From positions 9,627,277-9,691,276 of the forward strand of contig OY978526.1 of assembly GCA_963854835.1 (NCBI GenBank): 64,000 bases of DNA. Reading direction: 5' to 3'. This document shows positions 35,166 to 47,655 of the stretch, piece after piece (position 1 is the stretch's first letter; each line of letters starts with the position of its first letter). Position numbers and translations under genes: made by a program. The stretch is from Megamerina dolium (lineage: Eukaryota; Arthropoda; Insecta; Diptera; Megamerinidae). The notes beneath the pieces are model-generated. The model made no database searches. It worked only from the letters and a program-made list of their open reading frames with translations, and had not been told where the DNA came from.

Positions 35166-36504
35166 TATTTTTTCTTTACTAATTTTATTTTAATAACATC
35201 AACTTGTAAATATTTTTTAATTGTTACAATAATAATCAAAAAATTTTGTTAAAGTCCATTGTTTTTCTCAAAAAAAAATAATATAAAAATATTCTCAAAA
35301 TTTTTTACACAACCCCAGGGTTAATAATTTTGACATTGACTGAACAGATTTTGACAGTCCACTTTTATTGGTATTTTATTAGGATATTACGATTGCCGTA
35401 CTTTATTAATTATACTATGCACTAAACACATAATTTCATTATTTTAGTGAATAGTACTCAGTCTTTTTCTCTCCAAGGTCATCTTTTTTTATAAAAAAAA
35501 AATTAAGTTTTCTTATTAGGTGCTTGTAACTACTTACTTCAAAAGAGATGCATTCTAGAAATTTCAGACATTCAAACATTCACTGATATAATGCATTTTT
35601 AGTGTGTGTGTCGTCTTATTGGTTTCTGCTTTCCTCGACCATAAGCCTCTTTTTTTCCCCAATCTTTGACTTCAACCAGAAGCCCGGTTAGCCATTAGTA
35701 CATCTTTTACCAGAAATTATCATTCAGTCAGCATGACCAGGATTTTCAACAATTATCCAATTATTATAACTAGCAATTTTTTTTTATTATCTCATATCTT
35801 TGATTGCAAGCAATTTTATATAACTACAATATTTGCAAAAAAAAAAAAATAATGAATCTTTTTAATTGCTGTCAAAAATATTATTCAGTTTTCTCATAAA
35901 AATTCAAATTAGCCATAGATGTAGTATCATTACATGGGAACATATAATATAAATTTATGTACATGTTGCAAAATTTTCTTTTATCACAGTAGGTACTCAA
36001 TTTAATTGTCAATAAAATAAACGAGTACATGAAGACATTGTGTTTAACATAATCATAATGATGATAATAATAGTTAAAAGAATAGTATTTACAAAAATGC
36101 CAATTAATACTCGTACATAATTATGTATAACTAATAATGAAAAAGGGGGGGTGGGGGGGGGCAAAGAAAATGAAATGAAATAAAAACCTACTTATAAGAA
36201 CAACTACGATAAACATCAAATATAAATATGATATATCCACACATCACATTCCATTAACCCTTTAGTGAGGTCTCATGTCGTTGTCGATGTCGTTCAATAA
36301 GACTTCATTTCATTTTAAGTACCATCAGTACATCATCTTCGAACTTGTTACATGAGTGCTTTTCATATTTCTTCTTATTTTTATTATAAATTATTTTACC
36401 GCTGAAAAAAAAAAGATATTTCAAAAATAAAAACTATCAAAATATTCCGCCACATAATTAATAATAAAACAACAACAAGTAGATTTGTAACCATACATTA
36501 TCTA
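35166..36504. other. AT-rich spacer with a poly(G) tract
   Basis: About 1.3 kb with no recognisable gene. The only striking feature is a G-run at 36145-36161. Confidence 0.55.
36145..36161 (+). repeat. G7-T-G9 tract, potential quadruplex
   Basis: Seventeen bases that are all G except one T, in a stretch that is otherwise strongly AT-rich. Two long G-runs could supply four G-tracts for a quadruplex. It may instead be a slipped mononucleotide repeat. Confidence 0.9.
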
Positions 36505-37110
36505 CAAGGGCAGACTGATAAGTTCATTATAATTTTTTAAACATCTGTTTATTTTTAGTTAACTTTCGCAATCATTGAATTTATTTTATAATTTATTATT
36601 TTTATTATTTATTTATTTATTTTTATTTTTAATTATTTTTATTATTTATTTATTTAGATTTTTTTTTTTTTTTTTTAATATATAAAAAGTTAATTTTGAT
36701 TATTTTTTAAATAAAAACAATATCTGAGTGGAAAATTAAACTTAAAAGGCTTTGAATTTCATTGTGGTCGTACGACTACAAATGATGTTAAATGCCCAGA
36801 ACTTCCAATTGCGATCTCCGTTTTAAAAGACCATCGAGAAAATTTGAATGAGTATAAGAAAACATGTGGCCAAGATCTTTTATGAAATTTTTAGTATCAG
36901 AAAGCTATCGCGTGATGGATGTCGCATTTTCAGCACCACCACTACAATGGATCGGTACTTGAAACACATCAATTACTGCTACATACACCAAATTACTCAG
37001 ATTTAGTTTCCTATGACTTCTTCAAAACATGACTTGAAGCTAAAAGATTTTAAATACAACGATGAGTTTATCAAGCTAAAAGAAAAAAAAAATCTTTAGA
37101 GCATAAATTA
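36505..37110 (+). mobile_element. Highly decayed mariner remnant
   Basis: This begins near AGGGCAGACTGATAAGTTCA, a plausible degraded mariner end. Translations give FHCGRTTTNDVKCPELPIAI (the helix-turn-helix linker region, near 36755) and HTPNYSDLVSYDFFKT (the HPPYSPDLAPCDFF block, near 36985). An AT-rich simple sequence separates the end from the coding remnant. No frame is intact. Confidence 0.6.
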
Positions 37111-39620
37111 ACCCTGAGCTATTTTTATCATCAACTTAGCGACCGAAATATATATACTTGCGGCAAAAGAAAAGGAATTTGCTATAAAATTCTTGCAAAA
37201 AAAAAAAATAAAACAAAAAGCCAATTACAACAACAAAATATAAATAGCAAACAACTACTGATCATCATCAATGTCATCATCATTTCTACGTCCATCCATT
37301 GTATATGCTCGGACATACCTTTACTTACTTACTTACTTGCAATATACAATATAAATATAAGTAGATATAACCTGTTTTATGGCAAAAGTTGATGTCTGAT
37401 TATGTGAAGGAGATATATATAGTAAAGTATATGCTTAATAATACAGGAAAGTTAAAAAAACAAAAATAACAATCCGAAATGCTGCAAACTAAAAGAATAA
37501 AAACAAAAATTCAGACACAAAAAACACATAAATGAAATGGGGGGAAAAAAAATAAACGACAAAACTTGTTAACCAAGGGCATTTCGCGGAGACAGTCATC
37601 CAACATATGATTGTTGTTGTTGTTATTATTGTTATTATCATTGCTATACTATTTCGTTGATTGCCATTACTATGCCATGCAATATTGGCAGCAATTGTAA
37701 CCAATTGTATTGTTAAAATCATAAAAATTTGCAAAACATTTTCAACGGTCATCATAAATGAATATGAATCGTAGATATTGTATTAAGACGTTCAAAACGG
37801 TATAATTGGCAAAACGAAAACTGCATAAGAATCTGTGAAAAAAAAAGAAAATTAAGTAAATTTAATATGTGTATATGTATAATAATTAACATCATCAATT
37901 CTGATGCATCTATAAATCAAAAGACTTAAGAAGCAAATTTGTTGTTCTTCAACAAATGCTTACTCATTGTCGTCGATATATTGTGACGTATGAAATTATC
38001 GTTATAATTTGTATTTAATTGCATAAAAATCAATTTAATACCATATAACAACATCAATAAGAATAAATTAAAAAGAAATAAATCTTTTACTGATTTTCTT
38101 TTTCCATAATTATCCATAATTTTGGCATACACCCTTCGTAGAGCTTTCTTCTGAATACAATGGGTGTTCAGATATATTAGATACTATGAAATATTGCATG
38201 CAACTAATACAATATTATAAGATATGCTTATAAAATCATAATTATTTTAATTAAAAACATTAGCCGCATCTGCTGTGCAACCAAAAGCTTCCCATTTATA
38301 TATTGTACATACTAATGTATCTACTCGTATAATGATAATATGAAAAAATTTAACTTTACCCACCTCATGTCATTAAATTCATATGTATAATGCATATTAT
38401 AGCCTTCGGCATTATGTCTACACAATATAAGGTACTCCTAGTAGTAATTTTCTTTCTACTGTTTGCAACAGGTTCCACTTACTACAAAAAAAAAAAAAGA
38501 ACAACATTATTGAAGAGATAAAAATTCAAAAGGAGTTTCAACCTACACGCATGTATAACATTTTAAAACATGCACGCCATTTCAACGCCTTTCAATGATA
38601 TTTTCAATACCTTTATGCTATTAAAAGATTGCATCCATTGTGTAACCATTGCGACTGAACAGTAAATAAAAGGTACTACATATATTGCAGACGACTCTTG
38701 TTGATTGTTATAATTTTCTTTTTCTTTTTTTTATTTCCCATTATTGGTTGCACGCAAGTGACTGTAGCTACAGAATGTTCTATAAAATTCTATGATATTA
38801 TTTAAATTTTTTTAATATGACTTCTTATTCGCTGAAAGTCTTTTAGCATTTTCTTACACATAGAGACAATTATTCACAAATTTATTAATGCTAATGGAAT
38901 TTCACAGAAAGGCATATATATATCTCATAGGCGGAAGAGATTCGAATTTAAAATTTAGTAAAATCAATCAAAATCTCCATAATACAATATATACATATGT
39001 ATTTTTAAGTGTCTACAGTATAATACTATAAATGGATTTATTAAATACTTCTTTTTCACTTATTATTCTTTTCATTTTTCATACTACAAACATTGCTAAC
39101 AATTATTCAATTTCGACTCTATATTGTAAATATAATCGAAGCCACCATAGTTTTATTATGGTGTTATGAACACGTAATATTATTGAAATTTAGAATTTAC
39201 TATTATATTATGACAGTGTGTTTCAATCGATAAAATACATTAATTTATATAATATAATATTTATATAGAAATCTTAAACAAATATTCAATTCTTTAGATC
39301 TCATCTTATTTACATAGATACAATAGTTTTAGTTTTTCACGCTGATGTAATCAGGTGGACAATCAAGCGATTGTCTCTCAAACTACAATACATCACCTGT
39401 ATAATACCATACATTGAAAGCCTATTACACTAAAGATGCTATTCATTTATCGCTTTGTTGTTGTTGGAATGGCTATATATTATATAATGCATACCCATTA
39501 CTTATTGAAATATTATTGTTTAATCTATTTTATCTGAATTAAATTATTTTTATTTATTTTTTTTTTTTTTGAAAATTGAAAACTGCATTTGCACAAAATT
39601 TTCAATTTGATTTAAAAAAT
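37111..39620. other. AT-rich spacer, no gene seen
   Basis: About 2.5 kb. A short (TTAC)n run lies at about 37320-37336. The frames at 37489-37755 and 37926-38132 (minus) lack recognisable domains. No RNA gene was recognised. Confidence 0.55.
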
Positions 39621-39880
39621 TAGATTAGGTTAGATTAGGTTTTGTGGCTGCCTCTCTCTGAGGGGACACACTTAGGCCAGAAAGCCCCATTGAGATACCG
39701 CCGAGCTTCTCTTCCAATGCCGGTTCCGAACGGCAGAACCTTTGTGACATCACTTTAACTTAGGGTTTGTCACAAGAACTCTTTTAAAAAGCATTTTTGG
39801 CAAATTGATACTGCCGGAAAAATTGCCAATTCTTGCCGGCAGGTGGGTACCGTTCAAAAGAAAAATTTTTTCGATATCGG
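39621..39880 (-). mobile_element. SINE body joined to a LINE 3' tail
   Basis: The minus-strand reading matches the SINE body (for example GGTACCCACCTGCCGGCAAG and CTGCCGTTCGGAACCGGC) as far as GAAGAGAAGCTCGGC. It then switches to the 3'-terminal sequence of the LINE at 58372 (GGCCTAAGTGTGTCCCCTC, then CAGCCAC and CCTAATCTAACCTAATCTA). The tRNA-like head is missing. This looks like a SINE subfamily whose tail was taken from a LINE. Confidence 0.7.
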
Positions 39881-40197
39881 TCATATATTTTATAAAAATT
39901 TTATACAATAATTATGCCAAATTTTGTGGTGGACCTCCCCTAAATAGTAACAATGCCTTGAAATGAACAATATTAATAGGAGTTGGTCGTACATTTGACC
40001 CTTCTAAGAGTGGCTACTGGGGGTGGTGCAATCGAAATTTATAAAAAAAACTCAATTTTGTATAAGGGCCCCCTGAAGAGGTGGAGATAGGACGTAAGTG
40101 TGTTTGGGTGAAATGTTGGGCAGGAAATATTAATGGGGATCGGTCTAAGAGTTTACTCCTTTAGAAAAAAAATATTATGGTTAAATAATAAAAATAA
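39881..40197 (-). repeat. Decayed repeat related to the 30-kb array
   Basis: Read on the minus strand, this block shares lines with 30061-30960, including the GAGATAGGACGTAAGTGTGT segment and the AGTTGGTCGTACATTTGACC / TTCTAAGAGTGGCTACTGGG segment. It lies between two SINE pieces in opposite orientations. Confidence 0.55.
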
Positions 40198-40327
40198 GTG
40201 TTCTGCCACTTGGAACCAGCTAATTTAAGTAGGCCCCTTCTAATAAAGCGCAAAAATTTAACACGCACGACAGTACTGGTAGGGAAGCTCAGCCAAAGGG
40301 CTCTTTGGGGACTATAAGTGCAAAATA
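40198..40327 (+). mobile_element. SINE 3' fragment
   Basis: Matches the second half of the SINE at 3002-3350: GGAACCAGCTAATTTAAGTA, then AAAAATTTAACACGCACGAC and GGGAAGCTCAGCCAAAGGGC. It lacks the tRNA-like head. Confidence 0.75.
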
Positions 40328-41934
40328 TTAATATTTGTTTAATATTGAATTAATGAAAAACACTCTTTTCCGCATTTAAAACTCATGAGCGAGTACTAAA
40401 AGTTCATCGATCGGGACAAAACTTTTTATTTTATATATTTTTAACAAATCGAATATGTTCAAGCCTACGAGAACTAGTATTCAAGCCTACGAGAACTAGT
40501 AATTTGCCTTTTTGACATTTGGCAGCCACCTTAATATACATTTTTTCTCTTAAATGAATCTTCCCTATATTAAACTCATACATTTACCGGTATTATATGG
40601 TATTACAGCGATTATTATGTTTGACCTAATTGTGAGACGGCATGACAACGACCAACAAAGAGTTCTTTGAAAATAAGAAATAATGAATCTAAATAAAAAA
40701 TTCTAAAAAGCTCATAACGCAATGGTTTTATTACCCGAAATTGACCAGCATAAGAGATGGTCAACCAAGCTTCTTTGGAGTTGTGATTTACAAATATGCA
40801 CATATATATGTATGTATATATATGTAAATTTAGGTAGGTATAGTACATAATAAATATTTTAACAAGAAAGACCATCTAACGAATAAATAAATATTTACAT
40901 ACAATTACAATATATACCTACACAAATATCTACATAAATATTACTATTTTACATTCAATTCAACCCAACAAAAAAAAGAAACGAACAAACAATCAAACCC
41001 ATAATTTCAATGATTTTCGGGGGCAGTCACACAATGTCAATGGCCCAACAGCCAAATGGTAATTGCTTGTGAATCATCAAATATAAACAATGCCTATATA
41101 AGAATATGTATGAGCATAAGACCACATTTACAATGGAGATGCCGAAAAGTTACCGACAAAATGTTTGAATAATTTACCCAGTGAGAGTTAATCACTTGAA
41201 ATATTCCAAACAATAGTTAGTACATGTATTGTTAAATCAAATAATATTGTGAAATTTTGTTTTTTTTTTTTTTTTTGGAAATTATCGAACAAAATGTTTA
41301 AATTTGAATTAAAAACAATAAAACAGTGCAAATATTTGTATACCCCTGAATTTCCACCTTCATCGTATTTATTTTCATTGTTTTCGATTTGTTCGTGAAT
41401 CTCATACAACTAGTTTAATTTATACTTTTCATAACATGGTGGTTATTTTTAAGATATATCATTCCATATACGAATTTAATGCGTTTGCGAATTATCATGA
41501 TTTTTTTTTTTTTTGTTATTATCATTTCCCGTTGGCGCAATTTAGATAAAAAATTGTATCAAAAACGAGCATTCATAAATTGTGTATTTCGCAGAATATT
41601 TTACAATTTTAATTAAAATTATATTTACGAGCGTTTTTAATTTTTTCTCCCAAAAAAATATATAAAGCAGGTAATCAGGGCAACCAGTTTTTAATGATGT
41701 TTTGTTTGCCAAATATATTTGTTAATAAATTTTATTAAATTTTCTCGTTGTTGTTCATGTGATGGTCATAGTTCAGTCTCTTGTTGTATTAGGAAGCTGA
41801 CCGCGTATACGCCTAGGTTAAAACTACATCACAGACGGAAAAAAAACAACGTTAAAAAAAAACATTTTCCGTTTCTTTCATCAGACTGTGTCATATAGAA
41901 ACTGCTGGCCTAACGTATTTATATGTGTGTATAT
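40328..41934. other. AT-rich spacer, no gene seen
   Basis: About 1.6 kb. A direct repeat of TTCAAGCCTACGAGAACTAG lies at about 40459-40500. The 86-residue minus-strand frame at 40615-40875 has no known domain. Poly(T) tracts occur near 41260-41276 and 41502-41514. Confidence 0.5.
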
Positions 41935-42645
41935 TAGGGATGCCAATTTTTTGGGACGCCATACTAATCCCAAGATTATGGGGGATTTAGAATACAATCC
42001 AGGGAATTCGAAGTAATGCCAAAACTTATAAAATATTTATTAAATTTATTTTTATTAAATATACTACATACTATTTTTTATAAAAAAAAAAAATTATAAT
42101 ACTCCATACTACAACAGGCTACGGAATTCATTTAGAAAAGTAAAATTATATGTCATTTCAATAATTTTTGAATAATTTTAAACAAAATTAATTGCATCAG
42201 CTATCATTTTGGCTACAGTAGGTTGCTTTTTTGAACAATTCCGAGATGCATATGCGTCATTTGTAATATTTCTCAATTCAATTTCTCATATTTTATGCAT
42301 ATTTTTAATTTATTCATGCCTATTTTTGTATATACTACAGTTTTGAGATTCCTCGAGTCAATTTCACATCTTTTTTTATATAACCTTCATTTTAGCTTTG
42401 AAATCAAATCAAAAATTACTTCCCATAATGCTCACAATAACAATTTTTATTCTTACTCCTGATAGACCATGTCCCACTTCTTATTTACTAACTTACATAT
42501 TCCCTCTTTTACGACACACGAACAAAATCTTGCTTGATGAAGCAAATCTGAAGCTCCAAAATCGATTACATACAAACATTTTGGTTCTCGCTAGTTTATG
42601 CAATATTAATCGTCTCATAATGGCATCCTGGGATTGGCATCACTA
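41935..42645 (+). mobile_element. hAT-like transposon remnant
   Basis: The ends form a 12-bp inverted repeat with one mismatch: TAGGGATGCCAA at 41935-41946 and TTGGCATCACTA at 42634-42645. This resembles hAT termini. The flanking 8 bp (GTGTATAT and AGATATAT) agree at the last five bases only, as in an old target duplication. Just inside the right end the frame reads LKLQNRLHTNILVLASLCNI, which recalls the C-terminal dimerisation end of hAT transposases. No intact gene remains. Confidence 0.5.
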
Positions 42646-44084
42646 AGATATATGAATACACATATGTTTATTACATGCATATATGAACTTTACCATAATA
42701 AAAGTTTTCCCCACAACATTTGTTATTCGCTGTAGTCACAAATACACGCTCGTACATACATATAGTACATAATTGCATATGTAAGTTACTGTCTTGCATT
42801 CATAGACAATTACATTCAGTTCATAGTTGTTGGTAATGTTCAATAAACACAAAAACATTATTCATCTCGCATATTATTATGATATCACTGACTTTTATAA
42901 TGAAATTATAATAATTTCAGGTTGTATTTTATTGAATGGAATAAAAAAGAAAACAACAAGATATAAACAAGTTGCTTCCTGCAGTATTTGTTATCATTTG
43001 AGCATATTGTTGATATATGATCAAAGCAAGAAGCAATTTTAATACGGTTAATTGCTGTCGACGCCATTTTGTTGACTGTAAATGATTACTTTTTTTGACT
43101 TATTGTAGTCGTCTGTGTATGAGGTGCGTATAGCTACGTCAAACTGTAAGATTTTATGAGTAATGAGATATTGGTTATATTTTTTTTTTTGTTGTTGCTT
43201 TTACAACAGACAAGTAAATTAAATTATCAAAAGTTTATAGTTTATAATGAACATACATTATATTACAAAAAAATATGATTACATTATTTTCTTTTACAAA
43301 TAACTTTATTAAGAAGAAGAAGAAGACATGTACATATTGTACATGCACGTTTGTGAGCATCTTCCGTATGACTGACTTCTCAACAACTTATCGAAAGAAA
43401 AATGAATATAAAATGCAAAAAATGTTTCACATATTCATATTATTGAAATTTCTGCCATAATTTTGCATCCTGATTGTTGATTACAAAATACGCATATACT
43501 CACACATTCGCATACTTATTTTGCTAACTATTTTTAAACATGTACAGGTACAAGTATATTATTGTATCATATTTTATTCACATTTTCATGGGAAAATTGC
43601 ATAATAATTATTTTGTAGTAACATGAAAATTACATACAATTAATGAAAATAAACGGCAATTATATTTGTTAAGCGACTTATAAATGATTAAATGATTGTC
43701 TTAAGTACAAGCATTTAACAATTTTATTTCAATTTTCATTTAATTTCTAATTTCCTTCCTTTCGTTTGTAGTTGATATTATTAGTCATTTTTTTTTTCTT
43801 TCTTTATGCTTTTACCGTTAATGACAATAATGATAGATATGTTTGTATGTATTTGTTTTTAGTTACTAATTGCTATATTTTCGCATAATAATAATAATGA
43901 CATGATGTTAATCAACTGTAAATTATGCTCTTGCCTACTAATATACTCAGTGACAAAGTTTTGATGAGAAACTCTATTAGCATTTTTTTTTTCTTTTTTA
44001 ATGTAAACGTTCTCTAATTGGTAGCTTCTTTTTATTAAAGTTTGATTTTTACTGCGTTCGAATGTTCGAATGTCCAAAGCTGGC
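42646..44084. other. AT-rich spacer, no gene seen
   Basis: About 1.4 kb with short low-complexity frames only. A (GAA)n-like run lies near 43311-43326. No RNA gene or exon was recognised. Confidence 0.55.
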
Positions 44085-44358
44085 CTTTTCTATTTTCAGC
44101 CGTCTGGCTTGCGTTTTCGCCTTTATCGAAGAAAAACTGTAAAATATGGCGTATTTTCTCTTTACTGGTGTCCATCTTTGACTCGTGCTCAAACAATACT
44201 GAGTCAAGCAATCACAAAACTGCCTGAGAAGTTTATTTAGTACGAAATCCTATTTTTCTAACGCCATCTAGCGCAACCGGATCGCACTTATACAACGCAA
44301 GATAGAGATTACTAAATCCATCTATTAGAAAAATAATGGATTTCTTTTTACTACACCA
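44085..44358 (-). mobile_element. mellifera-type mariner, 5' end only
   Basis: Minus-strand homology to the first ~270 bp of the mariner at 18337: the terminal GTAAAAAGAAATCCATTATT, the leader, and the start MDTSKEKIRHILQF-like reading, running out after TENV near 44088. The rest of the element is absent. Confidence 0.8.
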
Positions 44359-46064
44359 TATATTATATTCATATTCGAAAATGTTACTTTCTTTCTTAAT
44401 TCACAATGCAAACAGTTTCTAATTGAGAGCGCATTTTGAGTTTTTTGAAATGGTAGCATAATATGGCATAATTTTCGATTTTGTAATAGATCTACAAATT
44501 GAAAACGACTGTTATTACATATAATTGTAAATGTACTTTAATTATTAATGGAAATATTCACGATTACTATTTGTTGTTTCTTTTTTTTTTACCATTTATC
44601 TAGGAGATAATTAATTACCTCACCACAAAAACGTCGAGACCTCGAGGCAAACTAGTCATGGAGCCATTTTCGTAAATATTTAATGATAATTTAATGAAAT
44701 GAAAAAATGATAGTCGAAAAGGTTCAAGCTTGGAGAATATATCACATAGATTATATTGATAGATTCAGTTTTTATTTAAATTTTTTGATGCTCTATTGAT
44801 GGTTCCTTTAATATGTACTGACTGAATAGGAAATCCTTCGAACTTGATTATTATCATAATAATAATACTTTTTTAACATTCACATAATATCTTCCTATAT
44901 TTAACAATTAATCATAGAAAAAAAGTTTTTTTTTTTTTATTATCTTTCAGCATTTGTTATTTTTAACAATTCCATTTATTAATTAGGTGTCATATATACG
45001 ATAATATGAAATGCTTTGGCATATTCAAATTAACTTAAAAATATACGATGATTTTTTTGTTTAATTTCCGGTTTAAAAAATTTAATTTTCTAATTTAACC
45101 TCCAATAATATGATTTTATTATCTATATTAGTATGAAAATAATTTTTTTTAGGGTTATAAATTAAAGTTTAAAGTTTTAATTTATACTTAGAATTCATTC
45201 AGAAATATGATTTCATATAATATCAAGCAAATCTATTCATAGATAAATTGTTTAAATTGCATACTAGTTGATACTCTTCCATTCATTAGAAATATGTAGG
45301 TACCAATAAATTTATATAATAAAATTATAAATTCAAATATTTTGGAATAATTTATTATTATTAACAATTTTTATTTGTTAAATGCATAATTTATATTCAT
45401 ATGATTATTATTAGCATTTTTTTTTTTTTTCAATACAAAGTTTAAGATATAAACTTGTTTTTTACACCCTTTTGTTTATGATTTTTTATGTGTTTATACA
45501 TATATACATGTATACGTATGTATGTATGTTACCATAAAATCATACATTTGTTTTTGTTTTTTTGTGTGGTTCAAACATATTTGATTAGTTTCGTTTCTTA
45601 TCAAAAACCAAGGTATTAATGTGTCAGGTTCAAGATCACTATTAAGTAATATCAAAGTTTAAAAAAACAATACCAACAACAATACATAACATACTTTCAA
45701 AAAATCGTTTATTTATTTTTCTTTTATTATTTAATGATTCAACAAATATGCTATTATATACAATAGGTTTCCGTATATGCCTATATACATATCTTTGCAT
45801 TTGAATGTGCGTCTAACCGCATATATAGAGTACCAATTTGTTTAAAAAATCATTAATATAAATTTTATGCTAAAGCGTCAACTTTCTGTTTATTAGTCCC
45901 ATGCATTCATATTTACATATCTTCATATATAGTAAATTTTAATCAGATTGTTAAAGTTGTGTTTAAATTTAAGGAAGAAAGAATCAGAATTGCCAATCCT
46001 TAAACAGGTTTTCATTGGAAAAGAAAATTTATCAAAAACATTGTACTTTATTATTCTTACTTTT
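44359..46064. other. AT-rich spacer, no gene seen
   Basis: About 1.7 kb of AT-rich DNA with many poly(T) tracts. No coding exon, tRNA or transposon end was recognised. Confidence 0.55.
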
Positions 46065-47655
46065 TATACCCTGCATAATGCAATATGCATGGTATATTCA
46101 TTTCGGTCAGATGTTTGTGTCCACTTGAAGGAATCTCCGGAGATATAGACATGGATATATATTCGTGATCAGCGTCGATTAAATTTTCGATTTAACGATG
46201 TCCGTCCGTCCGTCCGTCCGTCCGTCCGTCCGTCTGTCTGTCTGTCACCTGGCTGGTTCGCACGATAACTTGAGTAAATATTGAGCTATTTCAATGAAAT
46301 TTGGCATAAGTAATCTATGATCCAAGGGTACGGAGGGGATTGATATTGGGCATGATCGGTCAATAACCACGCCCACACCAAGCATTCAAAGCGACTAACC
46401 TCGAAATTTTCAAAATCTTTAACTTGCTATAACTCACATAATATACCACTTGGGACAACAATATTTTGCACATAGAGTTATATTATACTACTATATAACC
46501 TCGCCAAAAGTGGGTGAGCCACGCCTACTTTCTAGCGTAGCTCCCATACAAAGTGTCTGTACTTCTTTTAAATTGAAACTGCTGTAACTTCTACAATCTT
46601 CTGTCTAGAATAACCATAATTGACACTTAGATTAACACGGCAGTCAGAAATAATATGGCAAAAAATAAATGTGCCACGCCTACTCCTTTTTGGGTCTCCC
46701 ATACAAAGTTGCGGAAATTAAAAAAAATGTTACCGGTTATAACTTGCAAACTATTCAGCGTAGAATAACGATATTTAAGGTGTGGATTAATATTGTACGA
46801 GAAACTAGGCTCACAGAAAATGGGCGCACCACGCCCACTGTTTATCGTAGCCCCCATACAAATTTTAAATTGAAACAGCTGTAACTTCGGCAATCTTCTG
46901 TCTAGAATAACCATAATTGACACTTACATTAATATCGTAGTCGGCAAAAATCTGGCAGAAAATCAGTGTGCCACGCCCACTCCTTCATGGGTCTCCCATA
47001 CAAAGTCGAGTGAATTAAACTAAAATTTTAAGATCCATAGCTTACAAACCATTTAGCCTAGGACAACGAGACTTAGGGTATGGATTAGTATTGTACGAGC
47101 AACTAGGCTCACAGAAAATGGGCGCACCACGCCCAGTGTTTATCGTAGCCCCCATACAAATTTTAAATTGAAACAGCTGTAACTTAGGCAATCTTATGTA
47201 TACAATAACCATAATTGACACTTAAATTAATATCGTAGTCGGAAATAATCTGGCAAAAAATCAGCGTACCACGCCCACTTCTTATTGGGGCTCCCATACA
47301 AAGTTGAGGAAATTAAACAAAAATGTTAACCACCATAACTTAGAAACTATTCAACGTAGGACACCAAATTTAAGGTGTGGATTAACATTGAAAAATTCAT
47401 TGGATTTACTAGAAAGTGGTAAGCCACGCCCACTTTTTATATAGCTCCCATACTAAGCCTCGGAATTATCATAAAATCCTTTTACTTCGTCAAAGTCAAC
47501 CATATTTCGGATGTAAATTAGTAGTATATGCAAAAATTGTTTCTCGAAAAGTGGAAATAAAAGAAAAGTTGGATATTCGAGTAAACTTTTTATATATAAA
47601 TCTACATATGCAGGGTATAGTTTGGTCGGCCCCAGCCGACTGTAAGGAGATTTTT
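46065..47655 (-). repeat. mini-me-like GC-box repeat element, copy D
   Basis: About 1.6 kb, in the same orientation as copy C. The TATACC/GGTATA hairpin is at 46065-46096, the (GTCC)n run at about 46199-46244, and the CCACGCCC boxes repeat at the usual interval. The GTCGGC/GCCGAC hairpin end is at about 47625-47640. Two copies of the 300-bp dimer place it midway in length between A and B/C. Confidence 0.85.

Noticed and set aside
37321..37336. CRISPR-like or regulatory repeat at TTACTTACTTAC
   Set aside because: It is a short tetranucleotide microsatellite with no spacers.
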